39,656 nucleotides of DNA, from NCBI GenBank assembly GCA_903874275.1, contig CAIQRS010000216.1, positions 1 to 39,656 of the forward strand. The letters run 5' to 3'. Below the pieces are notes generated by a model. That model searched no databases. It worked only from the letters and a program-made list of their open reading frames with translations, and had not been told where the DNA came from. The stretch is from an uncultured Anaeromyxobacter sp. Lineage in GTDB: Bacteria; Myxococcota; Myxococcia; Myxococcales; Anaeromyxobacteraceae. Each line of letters begins with the position of its first letter. Position 1 is the stretch's first letter. The position numbers and the translations under genes were made by a program. Shown one piece after another: positions 26,444 through 34,814 of the stretch.

Positions 26444-27484
26444 ATGGATACGCGCACCGTCGCCGTCGTCGGGGCATCCGGCTACTCCGGCCTCGAGCTC
26501 ACCCGCATCGTCGCCCGCCACCCCGGCCTCCGGCTCGCGTCGGTCTACTCGGACCGCTGGGCGGACGAGTCGGCCGGCTCGCGGCTCCCACTCCCCGCCC
26601 AGGCCGCAGCGCTGCGCTACCTGCCGCAGGCCCAGGCGCCCGCGCTCTCCGCCGACGTGGCCTTCCTGGCGACGCCGGCCGAGGTCTCGCTGGCGCTCGG
26701 CCCGGCGCTGCACGCCCGGGGCGTCGCCGTGGTGGACCTCTCGGGCGCCTTCCGGCTCCACGACCCCGCCGCCTACCCGACCTGGTACGGCTTCGAGCAC
26801 ACCGCGGTCCCGCTCCTCGCCCAGGCCCGCTACGGCCTGCCCGAGCTCGACCGGGCGGCGTTGCGCGGGGCCACCTTCGTCACCAACCCAGGATGCTACG
26901 CCACCGCCATCGCGCTGGCGCTCGCGCCGCTGGTCCGCTCCGGCCTGGCCGCCCGGGAGGGCATCGCCGTCTCGGCCATGAGCGGCGTCTCCGGCGCGGG
27001 GCGGAAGGCCAGCGAGGACTACTCCTTCTGCGAGGTGGACGAGGACCTGCGCGCCTACCGCATCGGTCGCCACCAGCACGTCCCGGAGATCGAGCAGACG
27101 GTGGCGCGCTTCGCCGGGGGGGTGGGCCCCATCTCCTTCACGCCCCATCTCGTCCCCCTGCGGCGCGGCATCCTGGCCACCTGCGCGCTCCGGGCCGCCC
27201 CGGGCGCCACCGCCGCCGCCCTGCGCGACGCCCTCGAGAAGGCCTACGGCTCCGAGCCCTTCGTCCGGATCATGAACCCCGACCGGGTGGCGGTGAAGGA
27301 CGTGGCCCGCACCAACCGCTGCCACATGGGCGCCACGCTCGACGAGCGCACCGGACTCGTCATCGCCGTCTCGGCCATCGACAACCTGGTGAAGGGGGCC
27401 GCCGGGCAGGCGGTCCAGGCCTTCAACGCGACCCAGGGCTGGGACGAGACCCTCGGTCTCGACCTCCCGGGAGGCCAGGCGTGA
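26444..27484 (+). CDS. argC: N-acetyl-gamma-glutamyl-phosphate reductase ArgC
   Basis: A 346-residue NADPH-dependent enzyme for the third step of arginine synthesis. The Rossmann start VAVVGASGYSGLELTRI (6-22) and the catalytic cysteine C151 in VTNPGCYATAIALAL are plain; HQHVPEIEQT and TPHLVPLRRGI are family motifs. Length is typical. The ATG at 26444 follows the ARG-box palindrome by one base and has no clear Shine-Dalgarno, so the mRNA may have a very short leader. Its stop overlaps the argJ-argB start as GTGA. Confidence 0.95.
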   Translation: MDTRTVAVVGASGYSGLELTRIVARHPGLRLASVYSDRWADESAGSRLPLPAQAAALRYLPQAQAPALSADVAFLATPAEVSLALGPALHARGVAVVDLSGAFRLHDPAAYPTWYGFEHTAVPLLAQARYGLPELDRAALRGATFVTNPGCYATAIALALAPLVRSGLAAREGIAVSAMSGVSGAGRKASEDYSFCEVDEDLRAYRIGRHQHVPEIEQTVARFAGGVGPISFTPHLVPLRRGILATCALRAAPGATAAALRDALEKAYGSEPFVRIMNPDRVAVKDVARTNRCHMGATLDERTGLVIAVSAIDNLVKGAAGQAVQAFNATQGWDETLGLDLPGGQA

Positions 27485-29577
27485 AGATCCCCAAGGGGTT
27501 CCGGTTCTCTGGCGTCGCGGCGGGGCTGAAGCCGCAGCGGCGCGACGTGGCGCTGGTGGTCTCCGACGTGCCGGCCGCCGCCGCCGGCCTCTTCACGGTG
27601 AACAAGGCCGCGGCCGCCCCGGTGGCCGACGCGCGCGACCGGGTCCCCGCCGAGGGCATGCGCGCGGTCCTCGTGAACAGCGGCAACGCCAACGCGCTCA
27701 CCGGCCCGCGCGGCCTGGAGGACGTGGCCACCCTGCGCGGCGCGGTGGCCGACGCGCTGGGCGTGCAGAAGCGCGCCGTGCTCACCGCCTCCACCGGCGT
27801 CATCGGGGTGCGGATGCCGGCCCAGAAGATCCTCGACGCCATCCCCTCGCTGGTGGAGCAGCTGGGCGCGCGGGCCGACTTCGCCGCCGAGGCCATCATG
27901 ACCACCGACACCCGCCCCAAGATGGCGGCGCGCGAGGTGGTGGTGGGGGGGAAGGCCGCCACCGTGGCCTGCATCGCCAAGGGCTCGGGGATGCTGGCGC
28001 CGCAGCTCGCCACCATGATCTGCGTGGTGGTGACCGACGTCTCGGTGACCCCCAAGGTCCTCCAGGAGGTGCTGGGACGGGCGGTGAAGTGCACCTTCGA
28101 GATGCTCACCGTGGACGGCGACATGTCCACCAACGACTCGCTGGTCGCCCTGGCCAACGGCCTGGCCGGGAACGCGCGCATCTCCGAGCCCGGGCCCGAC
28201 CAGGAGGTCCTGGAGACCGCCATCACCGACCTCTTCCGGGAGATGACCCGGGCCATGGCCTCCGACGGCGAGGGGGCCTCCAAGCTCCTCGAGGTGGTGG
28301 TGACCGGCGCCCCCACCGACGCCTCCGCCCGCGACGTGGCCCGCTCCATCGCCAATTCACCGCTGGTCAAGGCGGCCCTCTTCGGCGCCGACCCCAACTG
28401 GGGACGGGTGCTGGCCACGGTGGGCGCGCGGGCCGGGACCCGCGGCTGGCTCATCGACCCCTTCAAGGCCCGGGTCCTGCTCCAGGGCGTGGCGGTCTTC
28501 TCGGGCGGGGCCCCCACCGAGTTCGACCGGGAGGCCCTGAAGGCGCGCATGCGCGAGCCCGCCATCGACCTGCGGGTCGAGCTGGCCGACGGGGACGTCA
28601 CCGCGACCGCCTGGGGCTGCGACCTCTCCTACGACTACGTCAAGATCAACGCCGACTACGCCTCGCAGATCGTGCAGAAGCCCGACGGCGGCGTGGCCCG
28701 CGAGGACCACGTGGCCAACTACTCGCCGGCCTTCAAGCGGGCGTTGCTGGCCGAGGCGCTCAAGTACATCGCCGCCTTCTCCGGGCAGGTGGCGGTCATC
28801 AAGTACGGCGGCGCCGCCATGGTGAAGGAGTCGCTCAAGGAGGCCTTCGCCGAGGACGTGGCGCTGCTGAAGTCGGTGGGGCTGAAGCCGGTGGTGGTGC
28901 ACGGCGGCGCCCAGGAGGTGACCCGGACCATGGAGCGGCTGGGCGAGCGCTCCGAGTTCGTGGACGGCCTGCGCATCACCGACGCCACCTCGCTGCCGGT
29001 GGTGGAGATGGTGCTCACCGGCAAGGTGAACCAGGAGCTGGTGGCGCTCCTCAACGCCCGCAACGCCTCGGCGGTGGGGCTCTCCGGCAAGGACGGCCAG
29101 CTCCTGCGGGCCCGCAAGATCGTGCACGAGAGCGGCCGCGACCTGGGGCACGTCGGCGAGGTGGTCGAGGTGAACAAGGACTTCCTGAAGATGCTCCTCA
29201 AGTCCGGGTACGTGCCGGTCATCTCCCCCATCGGCAGCGGCGAGGACGGACGCGGACTATCGGTGAATGCCGACGACGTGGCCGCGGCGGTGGCGGCGGC
29301 GCTGGGGGCGAAGAAGCTCATCTACCTGACCGACGTGCCCGGCATCCTCGAGTCGGCGCCCGACGGCGGCATGGTCCGCCAGATCTCCGGCCCGGATCTG
29401 GAGAAGCGCGTCGAGGCCGGCGCCATCACCGGCGGCATGAAGCACAAGGCCCGCGCCATCCTGCGGGCGCTCGCCGGGGGCGTGGAGCGGGTCCACGTCC
29501 TCGACGGCCGCGTCCCCCACACCGTCATCGCCGAGCTCTTCACCGACCGCGGCGTGGGAACCCTGATCTACAAGTGA
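27481..29577 (+). CDS. argJB: ArgJ-ArgB fusion: ornithine acetyltransferase / acetylglutamate kinase
   Basis: One continuous 698-residue frame encodes two arginine enzymes. Residues 1-393 are ArgJ (glutamate N-acetyltransferase/ornithine acetyltransferase): STGVIGV, AKGSGMLAPQLATMI with the self-cleavage site A177-T178 and nucleophile T178, TVDGDMSTND, and the usual ArgJ end DLSYDYVKINADY. A linker of about 20 residues leads to ArgB (about 415-698), N-acetylglutamate kinase: EALKYIAAFSGQVAVIKYGG (K441), EFVDGLRITD, VGLSGKDG and NADDVAAAVA. The helix before the kinase core resembles that of arginine-sensitive ArgB. The usual HGGGPQ loop reads HGGAQE (474-479). If ArgJ self-cleaves, products would be about 177 residues and a 521-residue beta-ArgB chain. 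GTGA overlaps link it to argC and argR. Confidence 0.93.
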   Translation: MKIPKGFRFSGVAAGLKPQRRDVALVVSDVPAAAAGLFTVNKAAAAPVADARDRVPAEGMRAVLVNSGNANALTGPRGLEDVATLRGAVADALGVQKRAVLTASTGVIGVRMPAQKILDAIPSLVEQLGARADFAAEAIMTTDTRPKMAAREVVVGGKAATVACIAKGSGMLAPQLATMICVVVTDVSVTPKVLQEVLGRAVKCTFEMLTVDGDMSTNDSLVALANGLAGNARISEPGPDQEVLETAITDLFREMTRAMASDGEGASKLLEVVVTGAPTDASARDVARSIANSPLVKAALFGADPNWGRVLATVGARAGTRGWLIDPFKARVLLQGVAVFSGGAPTEFDREALKARMREPAIDLRVELADGDVTATAWGCDLSYDYVKINADYASQIVQKPDGGVAREDHVANYSPAFKRALLAEALKYIAAFSGQVAVIKYGGAAMVKESLKEAFAEDVALLKSVGLKPVVVHGGAQEVTRTMERLGERSEFVDGLRITDATSLPVVEMVLTGKVNQELVALLNARNASAVGLSGKDGQLLRARKIVHESGRDLGHVGEVVEVNKDFLKMLLKSGYVPVISPIGSGEDGRGLSVNADDVAAAVAAALGAKKLIYLTDVPGILESAPDGGMVRQISGPDLEKRVEAGAITGGMKHKARAILRALAGGVERVHVLDGRVPHTVIAELFTDRGVGTLIYK

Positions 29578-30041
29578 GCGCCCGGGACGCCAGCCGGCGC
29601 CGCGACGCCGTGGCGCGCATCCTGCGGGCCGGACGGGTGTCCACGCAGGAGGAGCTGCTGGACGGGCTGCGCCGCCAGGGAATCCGGGCCACCCAGGCCA
29701 CCCTCTCCCGCGACCTGGCCCGCCTCTCGGCCCGCCGGGTCTCCCGCCCGGAGGGCTCCTTCTACGAGATCGGCGACGGTGCGCCGGCCGCCGTCGCCGC
29801 CGCCGTGGCCGGGCTGGTGTCGGCGGTGGCCACCAACGGCTCGCTGGTCGTGATCCGGACCCTGCCGGGCAGCGCGCCGGCGGTGGCCCGCGCCATCGAC
29901 CTGGCCCGCCTCCCCGGGGTCCTCGGCACCATCGCCGGCGACGACACGGTCTTCGTGGCTCCCTCGCGCGGCCGCGGCGCGGGCGCGCTCTCGGGGAGGC
30001 TTTCGGGGCTCTTCGAGGGGGCGCGCGCGGCGAGGTCCTAG
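29574..30041 (+). CDS. argR: Arginine repressor ArgR
   Basis: A 155-residue regulator. The N-terminal winged helix carries the recognition motif IRATQATLSRDLARL (37-51), and the C-terminal oligomerisation and arginine-binding domain has GTIAGDDTVFV (118-128). ArgR hexamers bind arginine and repress arginine genes. The GTG start overlaps the argJ-argB stop (GTGA), so repressor and enzymes share one mRNA; with the palindrome before argC this predicts autoregulation. The 3' end overlaps the convergent flavoprotein gene by four bases. The C-terminal tail (SRGRGAGALSGRL, SGLFEGARAARS) is typical. Confidence 0.92.
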   Translation: MSARDASRRRDAVARILRAGRVSTQEELLDGLRRQGIRATQATLSRDLARLSARRVSRPEGSFYEIGDGAPAAVAAAVAGLVSAVATNGSLVVIRTLPGSAPAVARAIDLARLPGVLGTIAGDDTVFVAPSRGRGAGALSGRLSGLFEGARAARS

Positions 30042-31252
30042 GCCGCGGAGACCCGCGCCCACTGCCCGATCGAGCGCTGCACGCAGTCCTCGATGGCGAG
30101 CCCCTCGAAGTAGTTCCCGGTCAGCGCCAGCCTCGTCCCCTCGAGCATCCGGTCGATCTCGGCGATGGTGCGGTCGTGCCCGAGAACCGGGGACGGGAGC
30201 AGGGTCATCCGGCGGGTGACCTCCTCGAAGTCGCCCTGCTCCACCTGGAGGATCTGGGCGATGCGGGCCCGGCGCTCGTCGTCGGTCTTCCCGGTCTTGA
30301 AGTGGAAGGCGAAGGCGCGCCAGTCCGGGTCGGGAACCGGATCGCGCGTCACCGCCGACCAGAAGAGGTCGTCGGCCGGGACCAGGAAGGCCATCTCCGG
30401 GAGCTTCACCTTCTCGCGGCGGACCACGACGCCGACCGACTCGGTGGCCGCCATCCCGACGCGGGCCAGCTCGGACGAGAGGTCGGGGAAGTCGGCGCGC
30501 AGCATCGCCGAGGCCATCGACGGAGGGACCGCCACCGACACCACCGGCGCCTGGAACGATCGCCCGTCGGCGAGCCGGACCTCGTACCCGCCGCCGACCG
30601 TCCTCACCTCGCGCACGATCGCGCCCGTCAGGGTCTCGACGCCGGGGCTCCCCGCCGCGGCCGCGATCACCGAGGAGAGGCCGCCGTCGAGCGTGAAGCT
30701 CTTCACCACGTCCTTGCGCCGCGGACGCTTCTTGAAGAGTGAGCCCGGCCCCGCGGCGGGGAAGGAGTCCACGCTCTGCGAGGGCACGGCCGAGAGGAAG
30801 GGGGCGAGGATGCGCGAGTAGTTCCTCTTGCCCACCACCCCGGAGTACCAGCCGCAGGTGGTGGCCCCCTCCTTCGATGCGCGCATGCCGCGGAAGACGT
30901 TGCGCAGCAGCTCCGCCTTGTCGAAGCGCATCAGCACCGAGATGGGGCCGAGCATGTCGATGGCGCCGCCTCGGAGGAAGGCGAAGCGCTTGCGGGCCTC
31001 GCCGCGCGGGAGGATCCGGTCGCGCAGGCCGGTGCCCTCGATGATCTCGAGCAGGCCGGCGTAGGAGTTGTAGCAGGTGTGGGCGCCCAGCTCGTACCAG
31101 TAGCCGGCCGGGGTCCGCCGGGAGTCGAGGCAGCCGCCCAGCCGCTCGCTCCCCTCCAGGACCAGCGCCTTCCGGCCCGAACGGGCCGCGTGCCAGGCGA
31201 AGGAGAGACCGCTCACCCCTCCCCCGACGACGACGACATCCCTGGATTCCAT
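30038..31252 (-). CDS. FAD-dependent protoporphyrinogen oxidase-like protein
   Basis: A 404-residue flavoprotein of the amine-oxidase fold. The N-terminal FAD motif VVVVGGGVSGLSFAWHAA (residues 6-23) and LEGSERLGGCLDS are clear. The C-terminal LTGNYFEGLAIEDCVQRS parallels the FAD-contact motif of HemG/HemY-type protoporphyrinogen oxidases (GNY..G..I.DCI). It is shorter than typical HemY proteins (about 450-470), and the central substrate region is divergent, so another FAD-dependent dehydrogenase is possible. The ATG at 31252 has GGAGG upstream; the open frame upstream is not similar to the family. No other haem gene is adjacent. Confidence 0.7.
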   Translation of the reverse strand: MESRDVVVVGGGVSGLSFAWHAARSGRKALVLEGSERLGGCLDSRRTPAGYWYELGAHTCYNSYAGLLEIIEGTGLRDRILPRGEARKRFAFLRGGAIDMLGPISVLMRFDKAELLRNVFRGMRASKEGATTCGWYSGVVGKRNYSRILAPFLSAVPSQSVDSFPAAGPGSLFKKRPRRKDVVKSFTLDGGLSSVIAAAAGSPGVETLTGAIVREVRTVGGGYEVRLADGRSFQAPVVSVAVPPSMASAMLRADFPDLSSELARVGMAATESVGVVVRREKVKLPEMAFLVPADDLFWSAVTRDPVPDPDWRAFAFHFKTGKTDDERRARIAQILQVEQGDFEEVTRRMTLLPSPVLGHDRTIAEIDRMLEGTRLALTGNYFEGLAIEDCVQRSIGQWARVSAA

Positions 31253-31357
31253 CTGGGCTTTCCGACCTCCACGCGTCCCTCGACGCGGCCGAGGAGCGTC
31301 GCATGGCGCGCCGCGGCACGCCAGGGGTTTCCCTTTCTCCGGGGCGTCGGATCGCGC

Positions 31358-31386
31358 TTTCACAGCCCGCTTCCTTGGGCTACAAC
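31358..31386 (+). promoter_or_regulatory. Possible promoter of the hydroxyacid dehydrogenase
   Basis: TTTCAC (31358-31363), 17 bases, TACAAC (31381-31386). The -10-like box ends nine bases before the ATG at 31396, so the mRNA would have almost no leader. The -35 match is weak. Confidence 0.3.
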
Positions 31387-31395
31387 GGTCGGACC

Positions 31396-32277
31396 ATGAA
31401 GATTGGCTTCCTTGGAACGGGGACCATGGGTGCGCCCATGGCCAACAACCTTCGCAAGTCCGGCCACACCGTCACCGTCTGGAACCGCACCGCGTCGAGG
31501 TCGGAGCCGCTGGTGAAGAAGGGCGCGAAGGGCGCCGCGACTCCATGCGAGGCGGCCACCAGCCAGGACCTGGTCTTCCTGTGCCTCTCCGACGAGAAGG
31601 CGGTGGACGCGGTCCTCGACGGCCCGGGCGGCGCGCTGGCCGGCCTGGGCAAGGGCGCCGTGCTCGTCGACGTCTCCACCGCCGGCGTGCGCAGCGCCAA
31701 GTCGGTCGAGGAGCGGGTCCGCTCCCGCGGCGCCTTCTTCGTGGCGGCTCCCCTGCTCGGCTCCAGGACCGCCGCCGAGAAGGCCCAGCTCACCATCGTC
31801 GCCGGCGGCCCCGCCGAGGCCCGCGAGAAGGCCCGTCCGGCGCTGCGCGCCATCTCGGCGCGGGTGATCGAGCTCGACAACGCCCGGGACGCCGCCCTCA
31901 TGAAGCTGGTGGTGAACTCCGTGGGTGGCGCGATGATGGCGGCTTACGCCGAGGGGCTGGCGCTGGGCGCCTCGGGTGGCCTCGACGTCGCCAAGGTGGT
32001 CGAGACGCTGCAGGCCTCCAGCTTCCACTCCCCGTTCTTCCTGATGAAGGGGGAGCAGATCCTGGCCCGCGACTGGACGCCCCGCTTCGCCATCGCGCTC
32101 GCCGAGAAGGACCAGCGGCTGGCGCAGGAGGCGGCCTCGGACCAGGGAGCGAAGGTGCCGGTGAGCGCCGCGGTGCGCAGCCTCTTCGGCGACGCCATCG
32201 CCGCCGGCCACGGCTCGAACGACATGTGCGCGGTCGCCGATCTCTACTTCGGCTGGGCGGGTCTCCCGAAGAAGTAG
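31396..32277 (+). CDS. NAD(P)-dependent beta-hydroxyacid dehydrogenase
   Basis: A 293-residue enzyme of the 3-hydroxyisobutyrate dehydrogenase/glyoxylate-succinic semialdehyde reductase family. N-terminal coenzyme motif KIGFLGTGTMGAPMANNLRK; N31-R32 after the second strand (VWNRT) favours NADPH. Substrate loop AAPLLGSRTAAEKAQL and catalytic lysine K170 in AALMKLVVNSVGG; C-terminal EKDQRLAQEAA. The motif around 118-130 is closest to glyoxylate/succinic semialdehyde reductases (APVSGSKKPAEDGQL type), but the exact substrate is uncertain. It stands alone between a divergent flavoprotein and a convergent receiver gene. Confidence 0.83.
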   Translation: MKIGFLGTGTMGAPMANNLRKSGHTVTVWNRTASRSEPLVKKGAKGAATPCEAATSQDLVFLCLSDEKAVDAVLDGPGGALAGLGKGAVLVDVSTAGVRSAKSVEERVRSRGAFFVAAPLLGSRTAAEKAQLTIVAGGPAEAREKARPALRAISARVIELDNARDAALMKLVVNSVGGAMMAAYAEGLALGASGGLDVAKVVETLQASSFHSPFFLMKGEQILARDWTPRFAIALAEKDQRLAQEAASDQGAKVPVSAAVRSLFGDAIAAGHGSNDMCAVADLYFGWAGLPKK

Positions 32278-32294
32278 GCGCCTTGGCGGTGTCT

Positions 32295-32666
32295 CTAGTT
32301 CGCCAGCGCGTCCCTCACCGTCTTCCACAGGTCCTCGAGGTGGAAGGGCTTCCGCACGAAGCCGGCCGGCACGAGCCCGGTGGGAAGCAGCTTCTCCCTG
32401 ACCTCGTCGGGCGGCGTCGCCGACACGAAGAGCACCTTCGGGCACCGGTCGCCCAGCTGGTGCTTCATGGCGTCGAAGAAGGCGACTCCGTCCATCCCAG
32501 GCATCCGATAGTCCACGAGCGCGAGGTCGGGCGGGTGCAGGCGCGCGAGCTCGAGTGCGACCAGCGGGTCCGAGGCGCCTTCCGCCTCGTGGCCGAGCTT
32601 CTGGACCCCGACCTGCAGGGCCCTCCGAACGATCTCCACGTCATCGACGATCAGGACTCTCGCCAC
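32295..32666 (-). CDS. Single-domain response regulator (CheY-like)
   Basis: A 123-residue receiver with acidic pair D8/D9, phospho-acceptor D52 in LALVDYRMPG, S82 in the Thr/Ser position (LFVSAT), and K106 in FVRKPF. There is no output domain. The GTG start has GAGGTGAG upstream. It is alone, 17 bases from the convergent dehydrogenase and 150 bases from the WYL genes, so its partner kinase is not evident. An AT-richer stretch (32706-32745) upstream could hold its promoter. Confidence 0.87.
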   Translation of the reverse strand: MARVLIVDDVEIVRRALQVGVQKLGHEAEGASDPLVALELARLHPPDLALVDYRMPGMDGVAFFDAMKHQLGDRCPKVLFVSATPPDEVREKLLPTGLVPAGFVRKPFHLEDLWKTVRDALAN

Positions 32667-32815
32667 GGCTCACCTCACCCCTTGGAGTGTGCTCGGCCCG
32701 TGCCGACAAAAAGCTGAGGAACTTCGGTGTACTTGATTGGGTCGTCCCGCACCCTGGGGTCATCCGTCTGCCCGGTAGTGCACCCATCGGGGCGCTTACC
32801 CCGGGGCCGGGACCG

Positions 32816-33781
32816 TCAGGGATACCGGGCCAGGGCCCGCCGGACCGCCTCGCCGAAGTGGCGGCGGGCCGACGGGGGACCGAGCACCTCGGCGTCCCCT
32901 CCGAACGACAGGGCGAAGCGCGTGGCCCACTCGTCGCTCACGCCGGGGACCTCGACCTCCGCCCCGCCCTTCCGGTCGCGCTTCACGACCCGCCACTGCC
33001 CGGGCCGGGCCAGCGCCCAGGCCGCGGCGAGCGGTCCGAGCCGCAGGCGGACCGGGGGGCCGCTGGCCTCCGAGAAGAGGCGGCCCCGGGCCAGCTCGGC
33101 GTCGGTGGGAGGCTCGAAGCGCTTCTCGTCCACGGCGCACTCGCGGATGCGGTCGAGCCGGAAGGGGAGCGCCTTGCCGCGCCCCTCGTCGTGCCCCCAC
33201 AGGTACCAGTGGCCGAGCCGCTGGGCCAGCGTGTACGGGTGCACGACCCGCTCGCTCTCCTCGCCGCGGGTGGCGGTGAAGTAGCGGATGCGAAGGGCGC
33301 GGCGGGCGGCGATGGCCTGCTCGATGCGGCCGAGGAGCGAATCCTTGGCCGGGGGCGACCCGGCGAAGATGCAGGCGAGCAGCTCCTCGAAGATGGCGCG
33401 CCGGTCGCGCGGGACCGCCTCGCGCAGGGCGCGGACCACCCGCTCCGTCCCCTCCCCTCCCAGCGCGCGGGCTGCCGCGGCCAGCGCCGCCGCCTCACTT
33501 TCAGTGAATCTGGGCGGGCGGGAGAAGCTCTGGTGGAGTGCCACGTGGACCCGGTCCCCCTCGACGTAGAGATCGAGGAAGTCGTCGGGCGCGAACGGGG
33601 GGCAGCCCACCCCGAGCAGGAAGTCGAGGTCCTCGAGGATCTGCTTCTCCGGGACGCCGCACTTGCGGGCCAGTTCCCGCACCGGAACGCCGGGGTGGCG
33701 GACCGCGTAGGGCACGAGGAAGAGCACCCGCCGCAGCCGGTCCCGGGCGTCGGCCTTGACCGGGGCGGCCTTGCGGGTCAC
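32816..33781 (-). CDS. WYL-domain transcriptional regulator (second of pair)
   Basis: A 321-residue regulator. N-terminal helix-turn-helix of the PafC/DeoR-like type (HPGVPVRELARKCGVPEKQILEDLDFLLGVGCPPF), a linker rich in alanine and leucine, then a WYL domain (about 155-225) with ALRIRYFTATRGEESERVVHPYTL and the name-giving HWYLWGHDEGR..PFRLDRI, and a C-terminal WCX-type extension. WYL domains sense ligands such as single-stranded DNA. GTG start, overlapping the first WYL gene's stop (GTGA). The pair resembles the PafB-PafC arrangement, a DNA-damage regulator in actinobacteria; equivalence here is inference. Confidence 0.83.
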   Translation of the reverse strand: MTRKAAPVKADARDRLRRVLFLVPYAVRHPGVPVRELARKCGVPEKQILEDLDFLLGVGCPPFAPDDFLDLYVEGDRVHVALHQSFSRPPRFTESEAAALAAAARALGGEGTERVVRALREAVPRDRRAIFEELLACIFAGSPPAKDSLLGRIEQAIAARRALRIRYFTATRGEESERVVHPYTLAQRLGHWYLWGHDEGRGKALPFRLDRIRECAVDEKRFEPPTDAELARGRLFSEASGPPVRLRLGPLAAAWALARPGQWRVVKRDRKGGAEVEVPGVSDEWATRFALSFGGDAEVLGPPSARRHFGEAVRRALARYP

Positions 33782-34791
33782 GAGACCCTCCGGGCCAGGG
33801 ACGCCAGCACCTTGCGGGCCCGCTCGCGCAGCGGACGGGGCGCCAGGATCTCGGCCCGATCGCCGAGGGAGAGCACGTGGCGCAGGAAGGCCTCCTGGTT
33901 GGTGGCCATCACCTCGGCCACCGCCCGTCCGTCGGACTCCTTCCAGGTGGCCCGCGGCCCGAAGGAGTCGCGCTCCTCGGGGCTGGCCGGGCCGTCGAGC
34001 CGCACCCGGCAGCGCACCGGGGCGTGGACGCCGAACTCCCAGGATTCGCGGGTGGCGAGCTCGGCCAGCGAGAAGCCCTTCCGGGGCTCGAAGTCGGGGG
34101 TCCGCGGCGCCGCCGGGTTCACCGTGAGCGAAACGATCCGCCCCAGGTGGAAGCTGCGGATGTCCTGGCGCAGCATGCAGAACCCGGCCACGAACCAGGC
34201 CCCGCCCCGCTGGTAGAGGCCGTAGGGCTCCACGTCACGCTCGGTGCGGGCCTGCCGCTCGGCGCCGGCGTAGACCAGGTGCACCCGCTTCTTGCCGGCC
34301 ACCGCGGTGGAGAGCGCCTCGAGCCGCGCCGAGGACTCGGCCCGGGAGCCCGGGTCCGCATCGTCGGCCGAGAGCTGGAGCGAGGCCACGGCCGCCACCT
34401 CCGAGGCGCCCGGTGCGCGCGCCGCGAAGGAGAGCTTGTTCATGGCGTGGGCCAGGTCGCGCGCGTACGGGAAGGCGCGCTGGGCCAGCGCCGCCGAGCC
34501 GGCCAGGTAGAGGAGCGCCAGGTCCTCGGGGGGCAGCTTGAGGTCGGGGAGGTAGAAGTCCTCCTTGTCCACCAGGTAGCCGGCCGAGAGGTCCTCGTCG
34601 CCCCCCACCCATCGGACCGGGACCCCCAGCTCGAGAAGCTCGGCCTTGTCCCGCTCGAACTTGCGGATGGCCGCCTCGCCGCTGCCGCCGTAGTCCTCGG
34701 GGAACTGCTCCTGGATCTCGCGCCAGGAGACCGGCTCCGATGCGCGCAGCAGGAGGGCCGCCAGGTCGAGGAGTCGCTCCGCCTTCTGCAT
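33778..34791 (-). CDS. WYL-domain transcriptional regulator (first of pair)
   Basis: A 337-residue regulator with an N-terminal winged-helix region (AERLLDLAALLLRASEPVSWREIQEQFPEDYGG, then AIRKFERDKAELLELGVPVRW) typical of PafB-like proteins, and a WYL domain (about 160-225) with KKRVHLVYAGAERQARTERDVEPYGLYQ. The signature triplet is degenerate (GAWFVAG), followed by SFHLGRI. The C-terminal extension resembles WCX domains. It precedes and overlaps (GTGA) the second WYL gene. Such pairs often act as heterodimers or on the same operators. What they control cannot be read from the neighbourhood. Confidence 0.83.
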   Translation of the reverse strand: MQKAERLLDLAALLLRASEPVSWREIQEQFPEDYGGSGEAAIRKFERDKAELLELGVPVRWVGGDEDLSAGYLVDKEDFYLPDLKLPPEDLALLYLAGSAALAQRAFPYARDLAHAMNKLSFAARAPGASEVAAVASLQLSADDADPGSRAESSARLEALSTAVAGKKRVHLVYAGAERQARTERDVEPYGLYQRGGAWFVAGFCMLRQDIRSFHLGRIVSLTVNPAAPRTPDFEPRKGFSLAELATRESWEFGVHAPVRCRVRLDGPASPEERDSFGPRATWKESDGRAVAEVMATNQEAFLRHVLSLGDRAEILAPRPLRERARKVLASLARRVS

Positions 34792-34814
34792 GGGGCGAAG
34801 GCCTTCCCTTGGCG

